Of a stretch of 20,159 nt of DNA, positions 1 to 7,872 are shown piece by piece. Location: the NCBI GenBank assembly GCA_902475455.1, contig CABRZO010000024.1, forward strand, positions 1 through 20,159, in the 5' to 3' direction. How positions within the stretch are numbered: the first letter of the stretch is position 1; every line of letters starts with the position of its first letter. Source of the stretch: an uncultured Eubacteriales bacterium. GTDB taxonomy: Bacteria > Bacillota > Clostridia > Oscillospirales > Oscillospiraceae. The notes below the pieces were generated by a model that was not told the origin of the DNA, ran no database searches, and was given only the letters and a program-made list of their open reading frames with translations. Position numbers and translations under genes: made by a program.

Positions 1-302
1 TCCTCGTTGATGGTGCCGCCCACGGCGCACAGGGAGTTGTGGCAGTTGGTGAGCACATAGGGCAGGGGGAACTGCTTCAGGCCGGAGGCCCGGGCGGTCT
101 GGATGATGCCCACATAGGTGATGTCATGGCTGGCCATGGCGTCCATCTTGAGCTGCAGGGCGTCCATGTTGCCGGAGTGGTTGTGGCTGGCCAGAATGCC
201 GTAGGCCATGGTCTTGCTCCGGCCCGCGGCCTTGTCGGCCTCGGAGGCGGGGCGGAAGGCGCCGTTTTCATACACGACGCTGTGGTTGGAAACTGAAATC
301 AT
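1..302 (-). CDS. Aconitase-superfamily hydratase (YbhJ-like), 5' part only
   Basis: This gene is cut off by the window edge; only the first 100 codons are visible, reading leftward from an ATG at 302. The protein begins MISVSNHSVVYENG and contains SHDITYVGIIQTARASGL and TNCHNSLCAVGGTINED. I recognise these from the N-terminal part of the large (about 750 residue) clostridial aconitase-like hydratases of COG1048. Family members carry a 4Fe-4S cluster and hydrate or dehydrate organic acids, but the substrate of this branch is not established. The Shine-Dalgarno is weak (GAAAGATGG). A good promoter lies about 85-110 bp upstream, with a leader hairpin between promoter and start. The assignment rests on memory of the family rather than a search, and the cluster-binding cysteines further into the protein are not visible. 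Confidence 0.72.
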   Translation of the reverse strand, partial: MISVSNHSVVYENGAFRPASEADKAAGRSKTMAYGILASHNHSGNMDALQLKMDAMASHDITYVGIIQTARASGLKQFPLPYVLTNCHNSLCAVGGTINE

Positions 303-340
303 GCTTGTACACCATCTTTCGTTCAGGGTCTATGGAGACA

Positions 341-365
341 GGAGGACGGGCGCAAAAAGTCCTCC
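341..365 (-). promoter_or_regulatory. Hairpin in the 5' leader of the hydratase gene
   Basis: A perfect 7-bp stem (GGAGGAC with GTCCTCC) encloses an 11-base loop that starts with five T on the minus strand. It would begin about 14 bases after the predicted transcription start. The 5' arm resembles a ribosome binding site paired with an anti-SD sequence, but no start codon follows it closely. No U-run follows the stem, so it is not a terminator. It may stabilise the mRNA or be a regulatory structure. Confidence 0.45.
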
Positions 366-385
366 GATTTTAAATACAACAATTA

Positions 386-414
386 TTTTATCATGTTTTT
401 CAATGCGTTACAAG
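386..414 (-). promoter_or_regulatory. Sigma-A promoter of the hydratase gene
   Basis: On the minus strand there is a -35 box TTGTAA (414-409), a 17-bp spacer and a -10 box TAAAAT (391-386). The TG one base before the -10 makes it an extended -10. Transcription would start near 379, giving a leader of about 77 bases. Confidence 0.7.
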
Positions 415-460
415 GGTAAAGCGGCCGGGAGGAGGGAAAAGGGGCGAGGCAGAGACGAGG

Positions 461-503
461 AAAAAAGAAACTCCCCGCCGCCACCGGAGGTGACAGCGGG
501 GAG
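461..503 (-). terminator. Intrinsic terminator of hppA
   Basis: Reading on the minus strand just after the hppA stop, an 8-bp GC-rich stem (CTCCCCGC at 503-496 with GCGGGGAG at 478-471) is followed by TTTCTTTTTT. This is a typical rho-independent terminator about 19 bases past the stop codon. Confidence 0.85.
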
Positions 504-521
504 AGATTCAGATGATACGGA

Positions 522-2657
<2,136 letters not shown>

Positions 2658-2674
2658 CTCCTTACTTAAAAACA

Positions 2675-2698
2675 GGGAGTCGGATAAAAACGACTCCC
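2675..2698 (-). promoter_or_regulatory. Hairpin at the 5' end of the hppA mRNA
   Basis: A perfect 8-bp stem (GGGAGTCG with CGACTCCC) around the 8-base loop TTTTTATC starts about seven bases after the predicted transcription start. It is followed by TGTTTTTAAG and then the hppA ribosome binding site. Stem plus U-rich tail could act as an attenuator, or the structure could protect the 5' end of the mRNA. Confidence 0.6.
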
Positions 2699-2711
2699 AA
2701 ATGACAAGCCT

Positions 2712-2740
2712 ATTTTAGCAAGTCAAGTCGTTATTTGCAA
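2712..2740 (-). promoter_or_regulatory. Sigma-A promoter of hppA
   Basis: On the minus strand the -35 box TTGCAA (2740-2735) and -10 box TAAAAT (2717-2712) are separated by 17 bp. The bases TTGC before the -10 give an extended -10 motif. The start would be near 2705 and the leader about 48 bases. Confidence 0.78.
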
Positions 2741-2778
2741 GAGAAAAAAGGAAAAAAACTTTCGTAAATGTATTTTTG

Positions 2779-2793
2779 ACTTGTCTGACAAGT
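2779..2793. promoter_or_regulatory. 15-bp perfect palindrome, GntR/FadR-type operator candidate
   Basis: ACTTGTC-T-GACAAGT is a perfect inverted repeat. Its core TTGTCTGACAA fits TNGTNNNACNA, the general operator pattern of the FadR subfamily of GntR regulators. It lies between the hppA and udp promoters, about 57 bp upstream of the predicted udp start. No GntR gene is in the window, so the regulator is unknown. Confidence 0.5.
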
Positions 2794-2807
2794 TGCTTTT
2801 CATTCAG

Positions 2808-2836
2808 TTGAAATAGGAGGTTTGGGGTATTATACT
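2808..2836 (+). promoter_or_regulatory. Sigma-A promoter of udp
   Basis: TTGAAA (2808-2813) and TATACT (2831-2836) are separated by exactly 17 bp. Transcription would start near 2843, leaving a leader of about 57 bases before the udp start codon. Confidence 0.75.
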
Positions 2837-2899
2837 TATTTTAACAGCGAAAAAGACCGGAGTCCCCCCGAAAAGGGGAGGGGAAAGGAGCGCTAAAAT

Positions 2900-3673
2900 A
2901 TGGATATGACCAAGCGGGAAGTGCAGTATCACATCGGGCTGGGCCCCGGGGATGCGGGAGGCTGGTGCATTCTGCCCGGGGATCCGGGCAGGTGCCAAGC
3001 CATCGCCGGCTATTTTGACAACCCCGCCTTTGTCCACTCCAACCGGGAGTTCACCACCTGGACGGGAACGCTGGAGGGGGAAAAGGTCAGCGTGGTGAGC
3101 ACCGGCATCGGCGGCCCCTCCGCCGCCATTGCCATGGAGGAACTCCACCAGATTGGGGTCCACACCTTCCTCCGCATCGGCACCTGCGGGGGCATCCGGC
3201 TGGATGTCCGCAGCGGCGACGTGGTGGTGGCCACCGGCGCGGTGCGGATGGAGGGCACCAGCCGGGAGTACGCCCCCATTGAGTTCCCCGCCGTGGCGGA
3301 TTTTGAAGTGACAACCGCCCTGGCCGCCAGCGCCCGGGACCTGGGATTTGACTGCAAGGTGGGGGTGGTCCAGTGCAAGGACTCCTTTTACGGCCAGCAC
3401 TCCCCGGGCCGGATGCCGGTGAGCTGGGAGCTGGAACAGAAGTGGGAGGCCTGGAAGCGGCTGGGGGTGCTGGCCAGCGAGATGGAGTCTGCCGCCCTGT
3501 TCACCGTGGCCGCCTCCCTGGGGGTGCGCTGCGGCAGCTGCTTCCATGTGATCTGGAACCAGGAGCGGGAGAAGGCCGGGCTGGATCAGACCGAGAGCCA
3601 CGACACCGACGCCGCCATCCGGGTGGCGGTGGAGGCCCTGCGGCGGCTTATTCTGGCCAAGCGAATCCAATAA
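2900..3673 (+). CDS. udp: Uridine phosphorylase
   Basis: A 257-residue cytoplasmic nucleoside phosphorylase that splits uridine with phosphate into uracil and ribose 1-phosphate, close in length to E. coli Udp (253). Visible motifs: the phosphate-binding GDPGR (27-31), STGIGGPSAAIAMEEL (67-82), LRIGTCGG (91-98), the uracil-recognition segment KDSFYGQHSPGRMP (160-173) with Gln166 and Arg171, and the ribose-binding SEMESAAL (193-200). The Gln/Arg uracil segment separates it from purine nucleoside phosphorylases. AAGGAG sits 9 bases before the ATG; a second in-frame ATG at 2906 is possible. It is a single-gene unit with its own promoter and a terminator hairpin 22 bases after the stop. It serves pyrimidine salvage and feeds ribose 1-phosphate to central metabolism. 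Confidence 0.95.
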   Translation: MDMTKREVQYHIGLGPGDAGGWCILPGDPGRCQAIAGYFDNPAFVHSNREFTTWTGTLEGEKVSVVSTGIGGPSAAIAMEELHQIGVHTFLRIGTCGGIRLDVRSGDVVVATGAVRMEGTSREYAPIEFPAVADFEVTTALAASARDLGFDCKVGVVQCKDSFYGQHSPGRMPVSWELEQKWEAWKRLGVLASEMESAALFTVAASLGVRCGSCFHVIWNQEREKAGLDQTESHDTDAAIRVAVEALRRLILAKRIQ

Positions 3674-3694
3674 GGCTGTTAAACTGCAAAGGAA

Positions 3695-3726
3695 AGGGGC
3701 TGTTGCAAAATACTGCAACAGCCCCT
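3695..3726 (+). terminator. Hairpin terminator after udp, first half of composite repeat copy 1
   Basis: A perfect 13-bp stem (AGGGGCTGTTGCA with TGCAACAGCCCCT) encloses a 6-base loop. It is followed by CTGTTTGCC, a poor U-run. The same stem core recurs after the nitroreductase gene at 5521-5549. Confidence 0.7.
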
Positions 3727-3737
3727 CTGTTTGCCAT

Positions 3738-3818
3738 CCTGAGCGTCAGCGAAGGATCTTTTCCTTGCATTTGTCCTCGTAGGAAAGATTTTTCGCTCTC
3801 CGGGCTCAGAATGACAGG
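3738..3818. repeat. Imperfect inverted repeat element, copy 1
   Basis: An 81-bp element whose ends form a long imperfect stem. The left arm contains CTGAGCGTCAGCGAAGGATC. The right arm runs 3784-3818 and ends CTCAGAATGACAGG. It is roughly 80% identical by eye to 5559-5640, in the same orientation and at the same distance from the same hairpin. It lies in the convergent gap between udp and the lipoprotein gene. This CTGAGCG...CTCAGAATGAC pattern resembles dispersed palindromic elements I associate with Oscillospiraceae genomes. Confidence 0.75.
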
Positions 3819-3859
3819 GAAATACCGGTTAATGCGCTCCCTTTTGCGGGGCCGGTGGG

Positions 3860-4333
3860 TCAATTCAGGCTGGAAATGTACCAGCCGGATTCGCCCTCCA
3901 CCTCCAGCTTCACCAGTTGGATGGACATGTCCCGCTCTTTTTTCTCCCCCTCCAGGGTGTAGGAGAGGGTACACAGGGCGGTGGCGGTATCCTCCGCCAC
4001 AGCGATGTCCTCCACCTTCAGCCGCAGGGAGCGGAGAAAGTCGCTGGAGGCGTAATCGTCTCCAAAGAGGAAGGGCACCGCCTGGTCCAAAATTTCCTCG
4101 GGGGTTTTGCCGGTCAGGGTACCCATCAGCGAGGCGCCGCCCCGGAGGGGGGTGGCGGCGTCCGGGGACATGCAGTCCAACATGGCGTTCAGATCCAGCT
4201 GCTGGCAGGCAGAGGCAAAGGAGTTCAGGGTGGCGCGGATCTCCCGCTCATCCCCGTTCCCGCCGCAGCCCCCCAGGGACAGGATCAGCATCAGCCCCAA
4301 CACCAGGGCCGCCAGCCGTCGGAACCATTTCAT
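3860..4333 (-). CDS. Small secreted lipoprotein, hypothetical
   Basis: A 157-residue protein with a lipoprotein signal peptide: KWFRR, a hydrophobic stretch at 8-20, and lipobox LGGC with Cys23 as the predicted lipidated residue. The mature part starts GNGDEREIRATLNSFASACQQLDLNAMLDCMSP and ends GESGWYISSLN. An N-terminal helix with a short paired region followed by beta strands suggests an NTF2/DUF4878-like fold, as in other small Firmicutes lipoproteins, but I cannot name the family firmly. A strong AAGGAGGT (4348-4341) precedes the ATG by seven bases, and a good promoter lies 40-70 bp upstream. Monocistronic, converging on udp with repeat copy 1 in between. Function unknown; it would be anchored to the outer face of the membrane. 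Confidence 0.85.
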   Translation of the reverse strand: MKWFRRLAALVLGLMLILSLGGCGGNGDEREIRATLNSFASACQQLDLNAMLDCMSPDAATPLRGGASLMGTLTGKTPEEILDQAVPFLFGDDYASSDFLRSLRLKVEDIAVAEDTATALCTLSYTLEGEKKERDMSIQLVKLEVEGESGWYISSLN

Positions 4334-4373
4334 ATAAAAGACCTCCTTCTCTCACCAAACTTAGGATGGCTTC

Positions 4374-4402
4374 ATTGTAGGCGGGGACTGGGCCGGTGTC
4401 CA
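4374..4402 (-). promoter_or_regulatory. Sigma-A promoter of the lipoprotein gene
   Basis: On the minus strand TGGACA (4402-4397) and TACAAT (4379-4374) are separated by 17 bp. The predicted start is near 4367, giving a leader of about 33 bases. Confidence 0.7.
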
Positions 4403-4428
4403 GAGTCGAGGGGGGTTTTTCATGGTGC

Positions 4429-4486
4429 TTTGTCCCAATTTTAATGTGTTTTTGTCCTGGGCCGGGAGGTATTGGGACATACGGTA
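4429..4486 (+). promoter_or_regulatory. Possible relic sporulation promoter upstream of the sigK remnant
   Basis: CATACGGTA (4478-4486) fits the sigma-K type -10 pattern CATANNNTA. Two TTTGTCC boxes (4429-4435, 4451-4457) read as GGACAAA on the other strand, close to the SpoIIID site GGACAAG. In Bacillus, sigK is transcribed with sigma-E, sigma-K and SpoIIID. I do not see a convincing matching -35, so this is weak. Confidence 0.3.
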
Positions 4487-4528
4487 GGGGAATAAGATAG
4501 GTCACTCATGAAAAAGGAGTTGACGCAT

Positions 4529-4778
4529 ATGCTATCCGTTTTGGCCCTTCTGCTCTTTCAAGGGAATTTCTTTACCCTGCGGATGAACACCGGGGGCTCC
4601 TTCCCCCAGGCCGCTGAAGCCGGAGGAGGAGCAGGTGTTGCTGGAGCAGGCCGGGGCCGGAGACATGGCCGCCCGGAACAAGCTCATCGAGCACAACCTG
4701 CGGCTGGTGGCGCACATAGTGAAGAAGATGTGCTGCGAAGGCGTTGTTGCAGCTCTTTTGCGCATAACGGAACTATAG
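4529..4778 (+). pseudogene. sigK: 5' remnant of sporulation sigma factor gene sigK, frameshifted and truncated
   Basis: From ATG 4529 (AAGGAG nine bases upstream) the frame reads MLSVLALLLFQGNFFTLRMN and then TGGSFP. After one extra C in the run 4603-4607 it continues as RPLKPEEEQVLLEQAGAGD (from 4608), then MAARNKLIEHNLRLVAHIVKK. This matches the start of sigma-K, which in Bacillus has PQPLSSSEEKKYL followed by ARNMLIEHNLRLVAHIVKK. Similarity stops near 4730, right after HIVKK. A short unrelated tail (MCCEGVVAALLRITEL) runs to a TAG at 4776. Most of region 2 and all of regions 3 and 4 of the sigma factor are absent, so it cannot make a working sigma factor. An intact sigK or the missing 3' part may lie elsewhere in the genome, as in genes split by a skin-type element. 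Confidence 0.75.
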
Positions 4779-4784
4779 GGGCGC

Positions 4785-4813
4785 TTGACACCGTCAAAAG
4801 GTGGCATTATAAT
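4785..4813 (+). promoter_or_regulatory. Consensus promoter of the nitroreductase gene with overlapping dyad
   Basis: TTGACA (4785-4790), a 17-bp spacer and TATAAT (4808-4813) are the exact sigma-A consensus. The -35 box is part of the inverted repeat TTGAC-ACC-GTCAA (4785-4797), a likely repressor site. Such a strong promoter is expected to need a repressor. The leader would be about 93 bases. Confidence 0.85.
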
Positions 4814-4912
4814 TCAAATGATAACCAAAATAGCCAAGAAACGAGTAGTGTTTTATCACGTAAGTCCAGTTGATAAGCGCTGCTCTTTTTATTTTTACAA
4901 AGGAGGACAAGC

Positions 4913-5455
4913 ATGGAACTGTTAAAGGCCATTTTTAGCCGAAAAAGTGTCCGGCAGTTTTCTGACAGGACTATCAGCCGGGAGGATCTGCGCACCATTT
5001 TGTCGGCAGGGATGAGCGGCCCCAGCTGTGTAAACGCCCGAGACTGGGCTTTTGTGGTGGTGCGGGACAAGGAACGGCTGGCCCAAATGGCCCGGGCCAA
5101 CGGAGATCCTGCCCGGCCCCTACTGGGGGCGGATACGGGCATCCTGATCTGCGGAGATCTGGAGCGGGCCTTTTCTCCCGCCCCGGACTACTGGATCATT
5201 GACGGGGCCATCGCCGGCCAAAATATGCTGTTAGCGGCCTACGCCCTGGGCATCGGCGGCGTTTGGCTGGGCACTTGGCCCCAGATGGACCGGGTCCGGC
5301 GGCAGACAGAGCTGTTTCAGCTGCCAAAATCCCTGGTCCCCCACTCCATTTTGGCCCTGGGCTACCCGGTCCGGGAGCAGTTCCCGGCGGACCGGGAAGC
5401 CAGATGGGAGCGGGACCGGGTCCACTGGGAGGAGTATGGAAACCAAACGCTTTAA
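4913..5455 (+). CDS. Nitroreductase-family FMN oxidoreductase
   Basis: A 180-residue cytoplasmic flavoprotein of the nitroreductase family, expected to act as an FMN-dependent NAD(P)H oxidoreductase. It starts MELLKAIFSRKSVRQFSDRT, with the FMN-phosphate-binding SRKSVRQF at 9-16. SAGMSGPSCVNARDWAFVVV follows at about 31-50, and GIGGVWLGTWP in the second half is the usual flavin-contacting Gly-rich segment. The C-terminal ILALGYP is also typical of the family. Length is normal for the short clostridial members. The real substrate is unknown; nitroaromatics, quinones and enals are used by different members. AAAGGAGG lies six bases before the ATG. It is a single-gene unit from a consensus promoter with a dyad over the -35, and it ends at repeat copy 2. 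Confidence 0.9.
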   Translation: MELLKAIFSRKSVRQFSDRTISREDLRTILSAGMSGPSCVNARDWAFVVVRDKERLAQMARANGDPARPLLGADTGILICGDLERAFSPAPDYWIIDGAIAGQNMLLAAYALGIGGVWLGTWPQMDRVRRQTELFQLPKSLVPHSILALGYPVREQFPADREARWERDRVHWEEYGNQTL

Positions 5456-5520
5456 AAAGTGGAAAGGCACGAATGGAGTAAGGTGAGGGGCCGTCCAGGC
5501 CGCCGCCGGGGATAACAAAG

Positions 5521-5549
5521 CCGGGGCTGTTGCAACGCAACAGCCCCGG
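5521..5549 (+). terminator. Hairpin terminator after the nitroreductase gene, first half of composite repeat copy 2
   Basis: A perfect 13-bp stem (CCGGGGCTGTTGC with GCAACAGCCCCGG) has a 3-base loop and is followed by TTTCTGTCT. The stem core GGGGCTGTTGC is shared with 3695-3726. The stem can extend by three A-T pairs. Confidence 0.72.
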
Positions 5550-5558
5550 TTTCTGTCT

Positions 5559-5640
5559 CCTCAGCGTCGGCGAAGAATCTTTTCTTCGCATGCGTCCTTG
5601 TGGGAAAGATTCTCCGCCCCTTGGGGTTCAGAATGGGTGG
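5559..5640. repeat. Imperfect inverted repeat element, copy 2
   Basis: An 82-bp relative of 3738-3818, about 80% identical by eye. Shared blocks include CAGCGTC, GCGAAG, ATCTTTTC, GTCCT, GGAAAGATT and CAGAATG. It starts nine bases after its hairpin and lies in the convergent gap between the nitroreductase and VOC genes. The rest of this 236-base gap holds nothing else that I can see. Confidence 0.75.
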
Positions 5641-5691
5641 CAATTCTAGCTTGCGCCCGATCTATGGGCACAGCCGGAGCCTTCGTGGGGT

Positions 5692-6111
5692 TTATTTTCC
5701 CTTTTCAATGAGCTCCAGCAGAATGCCGGAGTTGTCCCGGATGAAGCAAATGGTGTCACCGCCCATGGGGAAGGGGCCGGCGGCAATGTCCACCTGCTTT
5801 TCCCGGAGATGGGCCATCATGCCGGCCATGTCCGCCACCTGATAGGCCACGTGCTTGGTGCCGCAGGTCTTGATGTCCTCATTGGGAACGGTCCGCTCCG
5901 CCGGCAGGGGTTTGCCGTCGGAGCCCAGGTATTGAAACAGCTCCAGTTCAAAGTCGCCGGAGCGCAAAAAGATAATGTGACAGTTCAGAGCTTCAGCGTA
6001 TTCATCCTTGATGACTTCAAACTGAAAAACGTCCTGATACCACTTGGCGGCGGCGTCCACGTCGGGGACGGTGATACCTTGGTGAAGGGGGGTGAGCATA
6101 GTCATAGTCAT
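5692..6111 (-). CDS. VOC (glyoxalase/dioxygenase superfamily) metalloprotein
   Basis: A 139-residue single-unit vicinal-oxygen-chelate protein with the two beta-alpha-beta-beta-beta halves expected of glyoxalase I and methylmalonyl-CoA epimerase relatives. The four metal ligands are recognisable: His10 (LHQGITV), Glu57 (FELELFQY), His87 (KHVAYQV) and Glu133 (ILLELIE). The full H/E/H/E set points to an active metal-dependent enzyme rather than a binding protein. FIRDNSGILLELIE is the usual C-terminal motif. The reaction is not identifiable from sequence alone; isomerase, epimerase and lyase are all possible. Its ATG overlaps the lysR stop codon (ATGA), and only a weak AAAAGAG precedes it, so it is probably translated by coupling to lysR. 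Being in the regulator's operon, divergent from the TRAP/reductase cluster, suggests it acts on the same compound. Confidence 0.88.
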   Translation of the reverse strand: MTMTMLTPLHQGITVPDVDAAAKWYQDVFQFEVIKDEYAEALNCHIIFLRSGDFELELFQYLGSDGKPLPAERTVPNEDIKTCGTKHVAYQVADMAGMMAHLREKQVDIAAGPFPMGGDTICFIRDNSGILLELIEKGK

Positions 6112-7022
6112 TCACTCTTTTCTGTTTCGAATAGTTTGAGAAAGGCGGGCAGCAGCGGGTTCTTGTTGTCGGGATGATAGACCACCATTTTACTATACGG
6201 TGGGTGAGTGTCCACCGGGATCAGCTGCACCCGGGGATCAATGCTGATCATGGGAGTCTCGTTGACCATGGACACCCCCAGGCCGGAACAGATGTACAGG
6301 GGCAGGTCCCGGATGTTCTCCACAAATTGCACTTTTGGGTGAAAATCCGCCAGATTGTTGGCCATCACCCAGCGTTCGATGGGCCGGTCGTCGTCGGCCT
6401 CCCCAAAATTGCCCAGGGATGGGAGCAGCAGCGTGTGCCGGCTCAGAATCTCCTTCAGCTCCTTCTCGTGGATGATGGAGAGGGATGGAGGACACAGTCC
6501 CTTCTGAATGGCCAGATGGGCCGATTCGTTCCACTGGAGAATGGGGGTCATCTGGCTGAATTCGGCGTTGCGGGTTTTCATTACGTCCCCGATGTCCAGG
6601 GTGCCCTCCAGCAGCTGCTTTCGAATGGAGTTGATGGACATGCAGCTGATTTGAATGGCCACATTGCTGTGCATCTGCTGAAACCGCTGAATCACTCTGG
6701 ACAGGGTTTTGTTGAGCAGCTGATCCTCCATCAGTCCCACCCGCAATACGCCGCTGATGCCCTGGCCGATGTGCTGCACCCGGCCGGTCAGCTCGATGTA
6801 GTCGGCGTAGATCTTGGACAGGCCTGTGTAAAACTCCATGCCGGCGGCAGTGAGGGACACGGTGTTATTTCGGCGGACAAAGAGCTGGATGTCCAGTTCT
6901 TTTTCTAGATTCATGATCTGCCGGGACAGGGTGGGCTGGGTGGTATAGAGGGCTTCCGCCGCTGCGGTAAAGTTCAGCAGACGGGCGGCTTCCAGAAAAA
7001 ATCGCATCTGTTCCGTGGTCAT
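6108..7022 (-). CDS. LysR-family transcriptional regulator
   Basis: A 304-residue regulator with an N-terminal winged helix-turn-helix: MTTEQMRFFLEAARLLNFTA, then AEALYTTQPTLSRQIMNLEK (about 1-60). A two-lobed effector-binding domain follows. I placed the start at 7022 because AAGGAGG (7037-7031) precedes it by eight bases. The frame stays open 46 codons further upstream, but that stretch covers the promoter and has no ribosome binding site. Sequence such as GVLRVGLMEDQLLNKTLSRV is typical for the start of the sensing domain. It shares an operon with the VOC gene and is divergent from the TRAP transporter genes, the classic arrangement in which a LysR protein activates the neighbouring operon in response to its substrate and represses itself. 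Confidence 0.93.
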   Translation of the reverse strand: MTTEQMRFFLEAARLLNFTAAAEALYTTQPTLSRQIMNLEKELDIQLFVRRNNTVSLTAAGMEFYTGLSKIYADYIELTGRVQHIGQGISGVLRVGLMEDQLLNKTLSRVIQRFQQMHSNVAIQISCMSINSIRKQLLEGTLDIGDVMKTRNAEFSQMTPILQWNESAHLAIQKGLCPPSLSIIHEKELKEILSRHTLLLPSLGNFGEADDDRPIERWVMANNLADFHPKVQFVENIRDLPLYICSGLGVSMVNETPMISIDPRVQLIPVDTHPPYSKMVVYHPDNKNPLLPAFLKLFETEKSE

Positions 7023-7056
7023 TCCCGTCGCCTCCTTGGGGCGTATTGTTTGTCTC

Positions 7057-7085
7057 AGCATAGCATAATTGTCGAAAAATGTACA
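7057..7085 (-). promoter_or_regulatory. Promoter of the lysR-VOC operon
   Basis: On the minus strand TGTACA (7085-7080) and TATGCT (7062-7057) are separated by 17 bp, giving a start near 7050 and a short leader. The boxes are moderate matches, as is common for a self-controlled regulator. Confidence 0.55.
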
Positions 7086-7150
7086 GGGTCTATCATTCAA
7101 ACTGGGGGAACACGATTCGGAAAGCGTATGGGACCCGACGGCATTCGTTC

Positions 7151-7179
7151 TGGACATCATTTGTCTGAATCGCTAAAAT
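7151..7179 (+). promoter_or_regulatory. Promoter of the TRAP/reductase operon
   Basis: TGGACA (7151-7156) and TAAAAT (7174-7179) are separated by 17 bp. The predicted start is near 7186, leaving about 69 bases of leader. The 65 bp between this and the divergent lysR promoter should hold the LysR sites, but I could not pick out one clear T-N11-A dyad. Confidence 0.65.
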
Positions 7180-7254
7180 GACCTTGATATTTGGGTGAAT
7201 TTGATGTGAATAGTCACAAAGAATTGTCGCCCGCAAAGAAAAGGAGGAGTGAAA

Positions 7255-7872
7255 ATGGAGAGAGAACAGGGCAGGGATCTCACCTTGGTCAAGAAGATTG
7301 ACCGGGGCGTGTTCTATGTGTTCAAAGGTCTGTCCTACGTTTCGGCGGTGGCGCTGATTGCCGTGGCTGTGCTGTGTACCGCCAATGTGCTGACCACAAA
7401 GCTGTTCAAATTCGGCATCGCCAACGCCACTGAGATGGTCACCTATCTGAACATTCCCGTGGTATTCCTGGCCATCGCCTTTATCCAGGTGGAGCGGGGC
7501 CACACCAGTATTGACCTGCTGTTGGACAAGTTTCCCAAGTTGGTGCAGCAAGTCATTATGTTCCTGGCCTATCTTCTGGGAACCGCCGTGTGCACCTTCA
7601 TCGGTTGGCGGGAGGTGGTTCTGACCATGGACAAGTTCGCCACCATGGCCAAGTCGTCCCAGGCCAGAACGGCCTTTGTGGTCTGGCCCTTCGCGGCCAT
7701 TGTGGCCATCGGCTTTATTACCCTGGCGGTGGCCATGCTGTGGTGCGCCATCCGGGAGTTCATCATCCCCCGGGAGGAGCGGGCGGGCTATACGCCGCCT
7801 CCGGCTCCGGCCAACTTTGATGAGTTGGAGGACGGGGACGACCAGCAGAAGAGAGAGGAGGATCCGTCATGA
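7255..7872 (+). CDS. dctQ: TRAP transporter small membrane subunit
   Basis: A 205-residue subunit of a tripartite ATP-independent periplasmic-type transporter; it pairs with the large DctM subunit in the cytoplasmic membrane. Four membrane segments are visible (about 25-47, 60-78, 97-117 and 140-163). The family motif around QVERGHTSIDLLLDKFP (78-94) lies after the second. The C-terminal 40 residues are highly charged and cytoplasmic. A GTG six bases upstream is in frame, but AAGGAGG (7241-7247) is seven bases from the ATG at 7255 and only one from the GTG, so the ATG is preferred. Its stop overlaps the dctM start (ATGA), so the two subunits are translationally coupled. First gene of the operon. 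Confidence 0.93.
   Translation: MEREQGRDLTLVKKIDRGVFYVFKGLSYVSAVALIAVAVLCTANVLTTKLFKFGIANATEMVTYLNIPVVFLAIAFIQVERGHTSIDLLLDKFPKLVQQVIMFLAYLLGTAVCTFIGWREVVLTMDKFATMAKSSQARTAFVVWPFAAIVAIGFITLAVAMLWCAIREFIIPREERAGYTPPPAPANFDELEDGDDQQKREEDPS

Noticed and set aside
2804..3718. A 304-codon minus-strand open frame over udp
   Set aside because: It is antisense to uridine phosphorylase, covers the udp promoter and terminator, and has shadow-like composition.
4508..4873. A 121-codon plus-strand open frame as a real gene
   Set aside because: Only its first part is the sigK frame; after the C5 run it is out of frame with the sigma-factor similarity and runs into the nitroreductase promoter and leader.
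7086..7150. LysR box (T-N11-A) between the divergent promoters
   Set aside because: Several ATTC/GAAT half sites occur, but no single dyad stood out clearly enough to report.
7023..7160. N-terminal extension of the LysR protein by 46 residues
   Set aside because: The extension has no ribosome site and covers the predicted lysR promoter; the internal ATG has an ideal AAGGAGG.
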